A stretch of DNA of 64,000 nucleotides from Lucifuga dentata (lineage: Eukaryota > Chordata > Actinopteri > Ophidiiformes > Bythitidae). The position numbers were made by a program, and so were the translations under genes. Numbering within the stretch: position 1 is the stretch's first letter; the number at the start of each line of letters is the position of its first letter. Under the pieces are notes generated by a model, which worked only from the letters and a program-made list of their open reading frames with translations, made no database searches and was not told the DNA's origin. The stretch lies in assembly GCA_014773175.1 (NCBI GenBank), contig VXCM01000305.1, forward strand, positions 245,012 through 309,011. The letters are read 5' to 3'. Positions 39,845-51,862 of the stretch are shown piece by piece.

Positions 39845-40199
39845 ATCTTATAGGAGCGGTAAGTTGTTATAATAACCTAACGTTGATTTTATTGTGCTGT
39901 ATTTGCTAAATCATACATGTATTCATCTAGATATCCAGCTAGCTATTTCCATCTTAAATGTGTATGTATGTATGGTTGACAAGTGACCACAGCTCCCACA
40001 CCACATTAAAGTTCATCACATACTGTATATTTACACATTGATGTCTGTAAAAGTGACGTAGCGTTATGCTCAGCTCAGCTTCAAAGCTGCTGGTGGGAAT
40101 GCAAGCTGGTAATTTCAGGTGCTGAGCTGAGCACTGGCCTAGCACGAGCACCGGTACCGGCTCGTGCCGCATTGGTGGGAATGAGGTATGTGTGGCCAC

Positions 40200-43100
40200 C
40201 TGAACTGGCCGACAATGAAGTCTTATAATTTACTTGCATATGCTTGTAACAAATTGTTTCTTCTCTCAATGAGCCTAATAATTAACATTCATATCAACAC
40301 AGCAGAGGACACGAAACAGATAATCTGACTGGAAACTGGCAGCAGTATGTGGAGACACACAATGAGAGAATGTGTACTAGGGAGACGATTATAAAATACA
40401 AAGGGAAGATTTAGATCATGTTTGTAGGCGAAGTGTGTGTGCGTGTGTGTACATGCGTGTATGCATGTGTTGAATGGGTGCACAGTGAGCTCAAAGAGGC
40501 AGAGAGAAGGAAGAGACAGAGTATGTTCTTGTATATATATGCACTGCAGTTTGGCAGCAGAAGTACACTGAGAGCTTTGTAGTCATTTATCACTGTGAAT
40601 TAAGTAAAGAAGGTGTCACTGCTACACTGACTCTGCCCCTGCTGTGATTTTAAGCAAATGAGTGGTGACAGAGGACACGCAGAGGTCCCTGTCATCTTCG
40701 ATTTAACTCCCACCTCAAACTACGAGCTTCGACACCCACCCCACAGAAAGCTACCATATCATCATTGTCACTTAATGTATCTTCCTCTTAAAGTATGACA
40801 GTGAAGGGAAGAGGTGATACTCTGATAGAGGATGGTTTAAAATAAAAACATCTTAGTGAAATGATCATCGTTGCTGATGTAGAATCAGTCAAGAACCTGT
40901 CTAAGCCTTTCACATCCCTTCAAAATGCTCCACAGTAGTTAATGATGATTTCACAAACATGTATTCAACCTCGCCTTGCACTAAAAACAGGTTCAAATTA
41001 AAGCTTAGTGGAAAAATGGATTACACTTAAGCCAAACAGACTACCATATATTCACGGTCTGTACTGCTGCACTGTTGCAGTTAAAGCAAACCTTATGCAA
41101 CAAAAATGATGGCATCCTCATTAAATCAAAATCTATGGAAGAGCATTTGCCAACAAAACTCTGGCATTTCACAAGAGAGGATAAACTGGATCATTACAGA
41201 ATTAAGTAAAACAAACACCAGGTACAGACGCAGCACTAATGAAACCTTTTTAAACATTAGCAGCAAGAATGGCTGACAGCACCATTCCTCAAATGGCTAA
41301 ACAGTTTAGATAGCTCTGGATTATTTCAAGCAGTTCCCTTGTGAGCACCACGGCAGCAGCGAACATGTCTGCCCCCCACTCAGCGATACACAGTTTGACC
41401 CTCTCTGTTTCCTGTTCTAAATGCAGGATGTGTCGCCTCAGTCATGCAATCTGTCTTTAATGAAATTACTTCAGTCGACCTGAGCGATAACATCAAGGGG
41501 CCTGATGCTGTGTCGTTCTGCTGGCTCAGAGAAAGCAAATACGATAGAAATCAAGACAACAAGAAAGGTATAGCCTACTGAGCAAAGGTGCAGTTTATCA
41601 TGCAAATCTATTTTTCAATATATTTCACAATACAATCAGAATCTGTTGTTAAGGGTGAATATATATTAGTTTAAAGGCCCCATAACAAAGCTTTTGGGGG
41701 GGGGCGTATAGATATACAAATAATAGTTTATTTTACTTAATAATAAAAAAAATATGCATTTGTTTTTTACAATTAATCATAATAGAAAATATTTACTTTT
41801 TATGCGCTGGGTTTACAACCATTACCACTGCAACAAACCTTTAACAGCACCAGAAAACATGATTCACGTAGATTTAAAGTACTTGTCAATTAATTTAAGA
41901 CAGACAGGAGGGTCCACATCAATTCTATTGATGTCATCTACTGAAAAAACATATCAACTCTTATTAGAATTTGAATGTATTTGTGTGCGTGTGCATGCAC
42001 GTTGTGGGTAACTGAGTGTAAATGCAAGCATATGTGCATAAAGGGCATGACGGGGGCTCCCTAAAGTGGAATTCATCTGAACAGAGATCCCTATGACCTG
42101 GCCTGACCTTGTTCCTTCATTCTTCAATGGGGGGGTTGTGCATGCATGCTTGTGTGTGTGTGTGCGTGTATGTCCTCTGTGGAGGGCATTTACAGATCTC
42201 TGTAACGGCTACTCCCCCCCTACCCCAACCCCACCCACCCACCATCATCCGCAAGGACAGGATTGAACTCCTACCAGTAGCTCACAGCGTTAATCTGATT
42301 GACAGTTTGGTCCAGTCTTCAGCTCAGAAACTGCCCAGCAGCAAGACCCAAACACCTGATTGCTAAAGAATCATATCTGCCATGGAACGTCAGAGGAGAA
42401 GCTGCTCTTTCCACTTGGTGCCCAAGCAAAAGCTCAATCTCCTGTCTCACTCTCAGCCTCTTGATCTGTCTGCTTGTCCTTTGCCGGCATAACACTTGGA
42501 TTGGAGACCCACACTGGACCAACTGGATGTGACAGGTTGGATGTGACAGACTGTTCCATGAACATTGACTTTCCCATTTATACACATATATGGAAATCCT
42601 TATAACTTGTATGTAAGAAGAGAGGCAAAATATTGAGCAAAACATTAGGAAAATCAGGTTTCCACGAGCAGCAGCATGAAAAACAGTACTGATGGAATTG
42701 TAAATGTATTTTCAATGAAACCTGACGTATTCACTGTACTCATTACTATCCAAAACACTAATGAGGCAAAACTATAAAAACTACTGTCCTGTCAGTACGC
42801 CCACACAGCCATCTGTCTTCTTTCATTATCCTTCAGGGTCAAGCTGTGAGCCTTCAGTATTTAGCTAAAATGCCCACTCACCAATCAGTGGGGTTGTTCT
42901 ATAAGCCATCCAACACAGCTTGAATTTGAGGAACCTTGTAATTGAATATTAACCCTCGGTAAGTGGCAAGATAAAGTTGTGCAATGCTGACTGTAAACTG
43001 TATGTGTGCTGATTTTCAAGTCTGTGTCAGACCTGTCCTGCTTTCCCTGAGGTTATTCTGTCAACCTGTCATGATTTCAATCTTTTGAATACCAAATGTA

Positions 43101-44472
43101 TCTACACTGGTGCAAAAGAGCTCACAAATGCAAACTGAATCCAAATGCCATGCATGGACGTAAACACATTCTCCTAAAATCCTGCAGAGAAGCTGCAGAA
43201 GTTGCCTTTTGTTTGGTTGGTATAGATAAATGATTTTGGGTTTTGCTGTTTATATTTTGATCCAACAAGGTATTTTGAAAGACAGCAGGGAAGGAGAGAC
43301 AGCATGGGATTCTGAGAGCAAACAACAAATCAGACTAAAGATGAATGAGTTGTCAATGACTTGATGTTCAAAGCTTTAACTGCACTCGAGGAGTCATTTC
43401 TAAATAACGCACTCATAGGCCTTAAAAGAAACTGAAGACCAACAAGAAAATGGTCCAGTGCATCCTTTCTAATCTGCAATTTATAGCCAACTAAAATAGA
43501 TTTCAAAGATGTTTTGTGCAGAATGTTTATGTCATCTATTTTGGCTTCATTAAATGAAAGAGAATCGAGCAATTGAGATGCCCTTATCCCTTATTTCAGA
43601 CTTATAACTAAATCTTGAAACATCATGCATACACTGCCATTTTCTACTGTTAAGTCTACCATGCATCATATAACAAGAGTTCCACATGAAGTTTTTCACC
43701 AGGAGCCAGATTTCTATCCGTCAACCAACTTCAGCAAAGTCAGGCCCCCTGCTGTTAAAGAGGCTCCCTGTGAAGGCTTGGGCATGGGGCTGACTCTCAG
43801 ATAAATGCTTCATTCAGGCTAAAACTGGCATCAGCTGCTGACAGACAGACCAGAATAATAACGTCCTAGTGATGAGTCTCCTGTCTGCCTAACTGACCTG
43901 TGAGTATGGAGAGATTAAAATGTACAAAGAGCCTCCCTGAGCAAACAAAAGGATGTGACAAATGGCTTCTAAAGATAACCGATTGTTGTGACAGTCACCT
44001 GCAACACACCTGGGATAAAGATTCATTCCTCTTTTCATCGCAGAGTAAATGATCCGGCAATGTGACATTTGGGATCGTTCACACTCATCAATGATTAATA
44101 GTGTGTCTGAAAGGAGGGAATAGGATATTGTAACATTATAACCATGTTAATAAATTTGGACATTTTAATCAAGAATGCATTGTATTATGCATGGCTGTTA
44201 AGTATTTATGTGGGTTAATTATTACTCCAACATTTTAATATTTCATGGTAACTTTGCAATAGCTGTGTTCATAGTGGACTTTACAATTCTGGGAAAAGCT
44301 TAATACTAACTGTGCTTCCACAAAGACGTATCAAGCCTTGACAAGCCAAAGCATAAAGGGGGTATCTAGTCTTTGATTGAATCGTATGGTTTCATATTTG
44401 CAAAAACCAGAATTTAAAGCACTTATTTTCACTGTTACTCAATGGATAATGGAATAATAATTTAGCCTATAA
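40200..44472. other. Non-coding DNA
   Basis: No supported gene. TG-rich stretches lie near 40430-40470 and 42140-42175, a G run near 41695-41704 and a C-rich patch near 42212-42243. Open frames up to 108 codons carry no recognisable domain. A plus-strand donor-like TCG|GTAAGTGG at about 42957-42964 has no supported exon. Confidence 0.45.
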
Positions 44473-44877
44473 TAGTGGTTCTCATACCTTTTGAACCAAG
44501 TACCACTTCTGATCAAACCAGAAAATCCAAATACCACCTCAGCAACAAGCTTCCAAGTCTAAGAAAACTGATAGAATAGTCTCATGAATACATGTGCTGC
44601 AAAACTGAGAAGTTTAAGGTACGAGCACAAAAAATTACTGTCATAGTAATAATGGGCTATTTTTAACAAAAAAAAAAAAAAAAAAAAAATTACTCTTAAT
44701 TAAAATAACTTTAAAAAACCATTTCTTAATGAAACCCATTTTATTTGTAAATAATTTGCCATAAGAGAATTTATATACTTAAACTGTTTTGATTCTCTTC
44801 AGATTCATCTCGCATACCACTAGGGGGGCGGTTCAAGTACCACAGATGGTACACTTACCACATTTTGAGAACCACTG
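44473..44877. mobile_element. hAT-type MITE, 405 bp
   Basis: The ends are inverted: TAGTGGTTCTCATACC on the left, and CAGTGGTTCTCAAAATG when the right end is read in reverse complement. CAGTGGTTCTCAAA is a familiar hAT terminal motif. Further in, AAGTACCAC (left) matches AAGTACCAC (right) around the ends. The flanking octamers GCCTATAA (44465-44472) and GCTTACAT (44878-44885) agree at five of eight positions and may be a decayed 8-bp target duplication. There is no coding capacity. An A run lies at about 44669-44689. Confidence 0.78.
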
Positions 44878-44885
44878 GCTTACAT

Positions 44886-45228
44886 CAAAGAACACAGTAC
44901 AAACACTTTCACCAAATATGGCATTAGATAAACAGTTATGGATAAACAGAATGGCCCTTATTAAAAATAGCCAAAATAAAATCCTCATTTTTACAAACAC
45001 CTTTGATAAGTCAGGTTTTGGTTTTCAACAGTCTCTGCTTCTACAATCTGATATCAGAGAAGTAAAATTAGCCACAAGCTGCAGAGAGTCAACCAGGTAT
45101 ACAACGCTACAGTAGGTGTTTATATCTATTCTGGGAAATTGCAGCTGCAACAACAACACAGAATACTAACTCTTTGTTACAGCTATAATAATCCCAAACT
45201 GTAGAAAATGAAACCATGTCTTTGCCTT

Positions 45229-45229
<1 letters not shown>
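44886..45229. other. Non-coding DNA
   Basis: No recognisable gene or element between the hAT MITE and the poly(A) tract. Confidence 0.5.
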
Positions 45230-45294
<65 letters not shown>

Positions 45295-45295
45295 N
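45230..45295. repeat. 65-base poly(A) tract ending in N
   Basis: 65 A followed by N at 45295. This is far longer than any other homopolymer in the window and could be a retroposon tail or an assembly extension. Confidence 0.9.
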
Positions 45296-45534
45296 TCTAA
45301 GGGAGCAAAGCAAAAGACAGTGAGAGCAGGTAGCACCCTTAAGATGCATGATGAATGAGGGTGTCATATTTATCCACCTAACTATCGGGGCTGTCTCAGA
45401 GAGGGTCGGGCCCCCACACTGAGACCTGTCTCATTAACTACAGTGATCATTCATAACAAGAGAGTAGGAGCATAGTCAAATAAATCATTTTCTCTGGGAT
45501 GGCAAAACACCAGTTTTTGGAATTGTATTGTATG

Positions 45535-46028
45535 GAATTTGAGCCCAATATATACTATCTGTATACACATTACATCACTGACAACCATTTCCCAAAATAT
45601 ACTACTTTAGTGGTAAATTTCAGCATTGTTTTTCCTACCTTCCAGACTGCCATTGGTCTCAGTTCATGTATCTGTCACACTGAACAATTTTTCTGCCAAA
45701 GTAACTTTATCTGACCGATCCAACACAGAGGTGCATGCAAGAAGATGTATGTCTCCTCCAGGAAATATAGTCCCAGTAGAAGATGGCTTTTACTGAGAAA
45801 TTAAAATGACCATGACTTCTACAATCGTGCATAAGTGTTTGAAGGCTGAATTATAAAATGGGTGTATCACCTGGACATTTGATTTTGAAAGATTAGGGGA
45901 TCTGAAAAAATAACAGGAAAACTAAAATACGGTTTTATGTTTTGGAATTTGGTTATTGGTAACATAACATGAATGCAGGTTGTATAAATTGGGCTCAAAC
46001 ATGCACGATCTGCAGTGTGGTCCTTTAA
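45535..46028 (+). mobile_element. Inverted-repeat MITE (copy 4)
   Basis: The left arm GAGCCCAATATATACTATC and ACATCACTGACAACCATTTC mirrors the right arm TTGGTTATTGGTAACATAAC and AAATTGGGCTCAAACATGCA. The right end is GTGTGGTCCTTTAA. The internal motif TTTTCCTACCTTCCAGACTG and GCCATTGGTCTCAGTT also occurs, inverted, in copy 2. No coding capacity. Confidence 0.8.
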
Positions 46029-47094
46029 GGGTGTCGTCACTGCTGCTCAGCAGAACATCAAACTGTGGTATACGTCATTATTTTGCCGTATTTTGTGTAA
46101 TTTTCAAGTATAAGCTTAATAATGACTTGGATTTTGAGAAATGTAATAATTTCTTATATAATAAGAGTCAAAATGCACATCTGGGTGAGGGGACAGACAG
46201 GGGAGAACATTTGCCAGCAATGGACCACATATTGTTTTGGGGTGCTGCATTATTGATGTGGTTCTGACATTTTGCCCTCTGCTCAAGCAAAAAGCCTCCG
46301 TCTCTCCACCGTCACCTGGAGCACCATGTCTGCATAATTAACCGTACTGACAGAAACCATCGCCAAAAGTATATCCCTGAGGGAAGATTCCTGCGTCATT
46401 TATCACTGTAATGTGGTTTGTTGTACTTTTTTGTCTTCTATTATGAAACAATAAAGTTTTGCTATGACATTACAAAAAAATTATTTCCTAAAGTTTTTTT
46501 TAAAATATGTATATAACCACACAAATGTCATTAACAAAAATATTAAGTCTACTGTGAAATACATGTCTTTTTTACTCCTCATGGATAATATCTGACTATT
46601 ACTCTAGAGGGCATCAGGGGTGTGGCAGGAAGTCAGCTCAGGTCATTCTCTATGCACATACAGTAACACTATGAGGCAAATTAGTGGGTGCAGGAAAAGA
46701 TGGGGAAAAAATCCAGTATCACTTGTAGTGCCACATCATGACTTGCTTCTGCAGTGCAACCTAACAGCATAACAGAATATCATACAGCATTTCTAAAGAG
46801 TAACTGTTACTCTAACTGTTTCTTTAGAAACACAGATGAATGCATTTATTAAGTCAATGGTATAATATTGACACACACCTTTACAGATTGCCGTGGGTGC
46901 CTTTGCGCTCACATTATTGTTTTGATCTTGCATGTCTCCACCTAAAAGCTTCAGGAAAACAGCTGATATACTTCATTATCTTCTTACAGTCCATTACCCC
47001 ACACCTCCCACTGCACGGTGTTTTCCTTACACACGCAGCACAAAGTAACAATGTGATCATTTAGCCACAGTGCACGTTGCTCTACCTACTCCTT
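46029..47094. other. Non-coding DNA upstream or downstream of the CpG patch
   Basis: No supported gene. If the donor at 47124 is real, this stretch is the start of a minus-strand intron. Confidence 0.4.
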
Positions 47095-47630
47095 CAAAAA
47101 GCCACAGAAGGAGCACAGCCTACCTCGGATCCCCGTGACAGCTCCTTGCGTGGACTTGTTGGCGACAACGTTCCACTCGCAGGAACGGTCACAGTTGGGA
47201 AGCGCAGAAGTTTAGATGAGTCAGTATGTAACGGATCACTCGCGCTGTGGATCACAGACAGCCGTGGACTGCATGTGACAACGCCCCAAAACAAAGCTGC
47301 CGTGACTGATCCGCGGGCGGTTATTTAATGATTTGTAAAAGAGATGTTGCTCTTCAATTCAGTTGTGCGTAACAGCGCGCTCCACACTCCCTCCCTCCAC
47401 GCGCCCTAAACTAAACGCTCCCGAAAGACACGTGACAAACCAGCGAGGGACGGGAATAGCTCCGATTCCCCCCACGGTAGCAGCTGGGATCGTTTACTCC
47501 ACTTCTCCGGCGCTGGTGGCACAAATCCGAGTTGTGCGCGCCCACTCCACCTCCAACTGCCCTTCCACATCCCCAGCGGCCTCAAGATGTCGCTGTCATT
47601 TGCCTTTATTTCATGTAAATCCACGCAACT
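47095..47630 (-). promoter_or_regulatory. CpG-rich patch, candidate promoter
   Basis: A dense cluster of CpG (for example CGCGCTCC at 47377, GATCCGCGGGCGG at 47308 and GTTGTGCGCGCCC at 47530) within otherwise CpG-poor DNA. It carries an extended E-box CACGTGAC at 47429-47436. CpG islands in fish usually mark promoters. The plausible splice donor is on the minus strand, so transcription toward lower coordinates is favoured. A divergent start is not excluded. Confidence 0.55.
47124..47600 (-). other. Candidate non-coding first exon (5' UTR)
   Basis: On the minus strand the CpG patch ends at CCGAG|GTAGGC, with the exon's last base at 47124, a fair donor. An open frame runs into it, but it begins after a TAA and contains no ATG before the donor, and a short upstream ATG frame closes quickly. 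The exon is therefore best read as 5' UTR. The transcription start is not defined; the upper bound given here is approximate. It could be an upstream alternative promoter of the gene whose coding exon is proposed at 1851-1886. Confidence 0.33.
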
Positions 47631-47904
47631 GTTGTATGTGAAATATGCGAGTTTTATCTGGGCAGATGCCTGAGAACATGCATGTGTTTATGAAACTGAT
47701 CTGCGAGATGTTAGGAACAGTGTGACAAAAGAAAATGTACCGACAGTACAATTAAGCAGATTGGATTTGAATCTATAAAGTTCTCAGTTCGTGAAATAAT
47801 AGATTTTATTAAGGGTTACTGATTTTAGTTTTCACAGAAAAATAACGTTTTTTTTTTTTAAATTTCTTTTTCACTTTCTTAAATACCATGGGAAAGCTGC
47901 CAAG
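47631..47904. other. Non-coding DNA
   Basis: A short stretch between the CpG patch and MITE copy 5; nothing recognisable. Confidence 0.5.
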
Positions 47905-48375
47905 TTAAAGGACCATACTGGCAACAGTGCATGTTTTAGCCCAATATACAACATACACATTAGGTTACTGACAACCATTTCTCAAAATATACAACTAGAG
48001 CTGTAAATTTTAGAATTTTCTTTCTTCCACACAGCCATTGGTTTCAGTTAATGCCAGTAAGCTATTAAAATTAACTTGCATTGGAACCTGCATAAGGTCT
48101 GCAATGGACTGGCAATCTGTCCAGGGCGTACCCCACCTCTCGCCCTATGACCGCTGGGATAGGCTCCAGCTCTTCCATGACCCTTAACAGGACAAACGGG
48201 TNCCTCTCGCCCTATGACCGCTGGGATAGGCTCCAGCTCTTCCATGACCCTTAACAGGACAAACGGGTAAAGCAAATGGATGGATGGATGGAACCTGCAT
48301 AAGGTAATCCATCACAGCAAACACTGTCTATTAGGATTTTTTTTTTGTCAAAGTTACTATTTTTAACAGGTCCAA
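47905..48375 (+). mobile_element. Inverted-repeat MITE (copy 5), interrupted by a retroposon
   Basis: The left end is TTAAAGGACCATACTGGC, then TGCATGTTTTAGCCCAATAT and GTTACTGACAACCATTTCTC as in the other copies. The segment AGCCATTGGTTTCAGTTAAT matches the interior of copies 2 and 4. The element is split at 48084-48305 by a GGAT-tailed retroposon, resumes with AATCCATCACAGCAAACAC (reverse complement of copy 2) and fades out near 48375 without a right end. Confidence 0.72.
48084..48305 (+). mobile_element. GGAT-tailed retroposon (SINE or LINE 3' tail) with 15-bp target duplication
   Basis: The body (CTGCAATGGACTGGCAATCT ... GCTGGGATAGGCTCCAGCTC ... TTAACAGGACAAACGG) and the terminal (GGAT)n form a very common fish retroposon 3' end. 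The flanks GAACCTGCATAAGGT at 48084-48098 and 48291-48305 are identical, so it inserted by target-primed reverse transcription into MITE copy 5. The assembled body contains an artefactual 66-bp duplication (48136-48201 and 48203-48268, N at 48202); the real insert is probably about 125 bases. The exact LINE family is not assigned. Confidence 0.85.
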
Positions 48376-50400
48376 TGCAGAAGCTGCACAGAAGACAATG
48401 CTGAAGCATGTTTCAGGTTGTAAAATTCAAGCTCTGACAGGACATCAAAGAAATAAGTATTTTAAAAGAGTTGAGTGTGAGTTGAGTGTTGGCTCTAAAA
48501 GTCACAGGCCATAGTCTCTGCTTTGCTGAGCTCTAAGTTAAAAAGAATTCAATGTTGACCCCTCTGCCAGTAACCTTTTAAATGTACAACAAATAAGAGA
48601 ATAACTGCTTCATCAGAAAATGAATGTTTGCTTGTTATTTTAATTATGTCTGCATGTGTCAGCAGTGTGTGAAGTTTAAGTTTTTGGTGACATTAAGACA
48701 AGAAGCATTTAAATGAAAACGAAATACAGCAACAACTTGAGACCTTCCAGACTAAACACTGAGTTCCCTGTTATGGTATTTTGAAGGCAGCCAAATGAAA
48801 AACAACACTGCTACTACAATCATTATCCTGCCGTGCACATGCTGACAGAGGAATATTATATCATCACTGTTTACTGTGTTGGCTCTGTTTCTCTGTACAA
48901 TGCACTCCTTGCTTCTGCATTTCTTGGTGTGTAGGATGATGATTGTCAAGTCCAAAATGTAATGGTGCCCAAAATTCTTTATGAAAAAGACAATAATGCC
49001 AGCATTTGAAAGCCTAAGTCCCCTTTTAAAAAGTTAGCTTTTTTCTTTAATGTTTCCCTCCAGGAAAACAAAGTGCTTGAATTAGCATTAAGCAATTACC
49101 TTTTGGGACAGGAGTCATCAGATGTGGCTAATGCTTAAATGCCATGGAAGCTGAAATGTGTGGATCTTTTCTGTTTGTCAGTTGACTAAGGTACCATGAA
49201 AGCATGATAATGGCACTGAGGATGAAAATGAGAGGAGCTATCTTTTGCATGCCTTTAGGTGAGCTGACGTGGGTGTGAAGCTGAGAAACAAGAATTTGCC
49301 AGCTCAATTATGGCATCCACACAAACACAAATGACAGATATGTTGGATACGAGCAGAACAGTTAGGTGCCACAACTTGCGATCTTAATTAGTTCCTTTGT
49401 GACTGTTCATTCAGTGGAGACAAGTGAGGCAACTTAATGCTGGAGGGAAAAATAATGGGTGGTGTCTCTTTCTCTCTCTCTCTTCCCCTCGTAGACATAC
49501 TATACAATGCAACCAAATATAGATCATTAGATTGTGTAATATGCTGAAAATTCTTTTTTTTTTTTTCCATCTGTCTACATATATAGTTGTGGTATATCCA
49601 CGATCGGCATAAACCGTTTTGAATATGTTTGCAGTTTGATCTTGCATCAGACAGATAACGTATAGTGCATGAGTGTGTGACTGTGTGACCTTCATGGTGA
49701 AAATTCAGTTGCATATCACAGTGTTTCCCAACAGTTTTCCCCATTCAAAGGTCTGTCTCCATCAAGCCTGTAAATGCACAAGAAGACGGATGTCAGGCTT
49801 ATACAAAAAAAAAAAAAAAAAAAAAGGAAATCCTCATTGGAATGATTCACATCAGGAAACAGCACAGAAAAGAAGCTCAATGAAATCCATCTTTCCCCCC
49901 CACAGCTCTCTGAGAGAATATCTGAGGTTGCTTGCATATGATCCGTGAAATGAGGCTACTCAGATTAGGTTTGGTAAAGATGGTGATGAAGGCATAGAGG
50001 TTGCCTAACTCCCGCCCACCTTGCATGCATGTTTGTGCAGAAAGCTGATAAATTGGGCCCCCAGCATCAAGCATGTCCAAAGGATTGAATATCAAGAGTG
50101 GCAGGAGAATCTCTGCACTGCTGCATGAAGACTGCAAAATAGGGGGTGAGTGGGGGTGGGGCAGCTGTCAGTGCTAGCCAAACGTTTTAACTCCATCATG
50201 GTCTTCACTTCAGAAAACAGCGATAGGCAGAAAGATGCAGAAACCAGCCATGGAGAATCACTTTATGATCTTGCGCACTGACATTCCCAAGAAATCCATG
50301 TATTTCAATATAAAAACCAACATATGAAATGGAATTGTCCTATACACTTGCTATTTGATCACACCTGTTGACATGAAGATTTACGTTATTTGTTTTAGTT
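48376..50400. other. Non-coding DNA
   Basis: No supported gene. A short (CT)n tract lies near 49470-49484 and a 19-base A run at 49806-49824. Confidence 0.5.
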
Positions 50401-50404
50401 ATCA

Positions 50405-51109
50405 CAGGCCCTAGCCTTTCTGGGGCCCTTGGCAAGTTTTTTGCTGCCCCCCCCCCCCCCCCCCCCNCCCCCCCCCCCCCCCCCATCCAGGGGTACGGGA
50501 AATGGTATTTTTGGTGTGAATGCTATCAAACTAAATAAATAAATAAATATAAACACTACCTGGGTTGAATATTTGTGGATTACTAAATATCATTTGTCAT
50601 TTTTAAAACATCTTATTTCACTCTCAACAGCCAAAAGTACATGAAATTAAACATGTTTCAAACTAGTAATTTCTATTAACATACAAAGGGGGCGTGGCTA
50701 CCCTTTAACCCCTATTCTGCAATATTAACCTTACATCCCAGAATTCCCCCAACCCACTCCATAAATATGTGCAATAATAAGCCTAATATTGACTAAAACG
50801 TAATGTCAAACCATAATATGCATAATTTCCATGTTATGACATTAGTTCTGTGTTGAATAAAGGTGCATCTTATAACACATCGTTAGTGAGTTGTGTATGC
50901 ACACTGAGCTCTATATATACTGTTTCCATTTTTATCAGGTAAAGTATAGCTCACAAAGTTAACGCATAGATTTAGTTATGTCTCTGCGGCTCCTGAACTT
51001 ATTTACTGCTAAGGAGAGTTCACTTTAGTTTTAGTTGACGTGGCGGCCTCCTAGCGGCCACAGGGCCCAAGGCGACCGCCTAGTTCGCCTATGCCACGGG
51101 CTGGCCCTG
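50405..51109. mobile_element. Non-autonomous DNA transposon, 705 bp, CAGG...CCTG ends
   Basis: The left end CAGGCCCTAGCC and the right end, read in reverse complement, CAGGGCCAGCCC are inverted repeats. Both subterminal regions carry GGGCCCTTGG-type motifs. The flanks are ATCA at 50401-50404 and 51110-51113, which could be the core of a target duplication. The interior is AT-rich and non-coding. A C homopolymer with N at 50467 (50447-50484) lies in the left part. CAGG termini suggest a hAT-like family, not confirmed. Confidence 0.68.
50447..50484. repeat. poly(C) tract with one N
   Basis: 20 C, N at 50467, 17 C. It lies inside the transposon at 50405-51109. Confidence 0.9.
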
Positions 51110-51113
51110 ATCA

Positions 51114-51827
51114 CATTTGTCAGATAAAAGAAATATAAAGTAAATGCAAACAGATCAAACTGAATATCATAAGTTGGTTTAATGTTATGTTTTTAAAAAA
51201 AGCACCAAACCAGATGTTTTACTTATTTACTGTGACAAAATGTATTTTTTAGCGAATTTTGGAATATGACATACTTATAAAATGCTAAACAAGAAAGTTA
51301 GATATTGCAGGGAAAGCTACTTTATGACAATTTATGATTTTTCTTTGATGTCAAACTGAAATTATACTTGGTTCGGTACCAGCAAGTTTAACGAAAGTAG
51401 AGCCAGCTTTCTACAGATCTTTAACATTCACTTACTGTCCTCCCATATAAATATCTAAATATTATGTACAATATTTCAAGGCTGTGATGATAGCAGATGC
51501 AATGTTTGGTTTTCCTAACCTGTTTGTATAAGAACATCAAAGGTCCAGGTGAAAATCAGACCTACATTTGTCCAGTTTTCTCTCTAGTTCCTCAATGGAA
51601 TATAATGACAATATCAAGTTGGGATTCTGCGGTGGTGTTTTTGAGAGCAGCTGTCAGAGGCTGCACTTCAGATCACCTGACCACACCTCAGGCTACTCCC
51701 TGCCCAGGTGTCATCATTTTGCCCTGATTGAAAGGCTGTAGGCTGTCTTACTCCTTCTGTTCTTTTTTTTTTGATTCCTTGAAGCTTTAAAATACACACA
51801 AGAATACAGAAAAAGAAGATGCACGCG

Positions 51828-51862
<35 letters not shown>

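Larger units (their letters stand above)
39045..40199. mobile_element. DNA transposon with GC-rich inverted ends, about 1.15 kb
   Basis: The left end (GGCCACTGTTACCCCTTTCCCAC from 39047) pairs with the reverse complement of the right end (GGCCACACATACCTCATTCCCAC, ending near 40197), about 18 of 23 bases by eye. Both subterminal regions are unusually GC-rich with CCGGTGCTxG motifs, unlike the AT-rich centre. The left subterminal region folds into a perfect 11-base hairpin (39128-39138 with 39167-39177). No transposase frame remains. The family is uncertain; PIF/Harbinger- or IS4EU-like elements are possible. Two assembly duplications lie inside. Confidence 0.7.

Noticed and set aside
47094..47294. 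66-codon minus-strand frame in the CpG patch
   Set aside because: It begins with TTG, not ATG, and a stop precedes it without any ATG in between.
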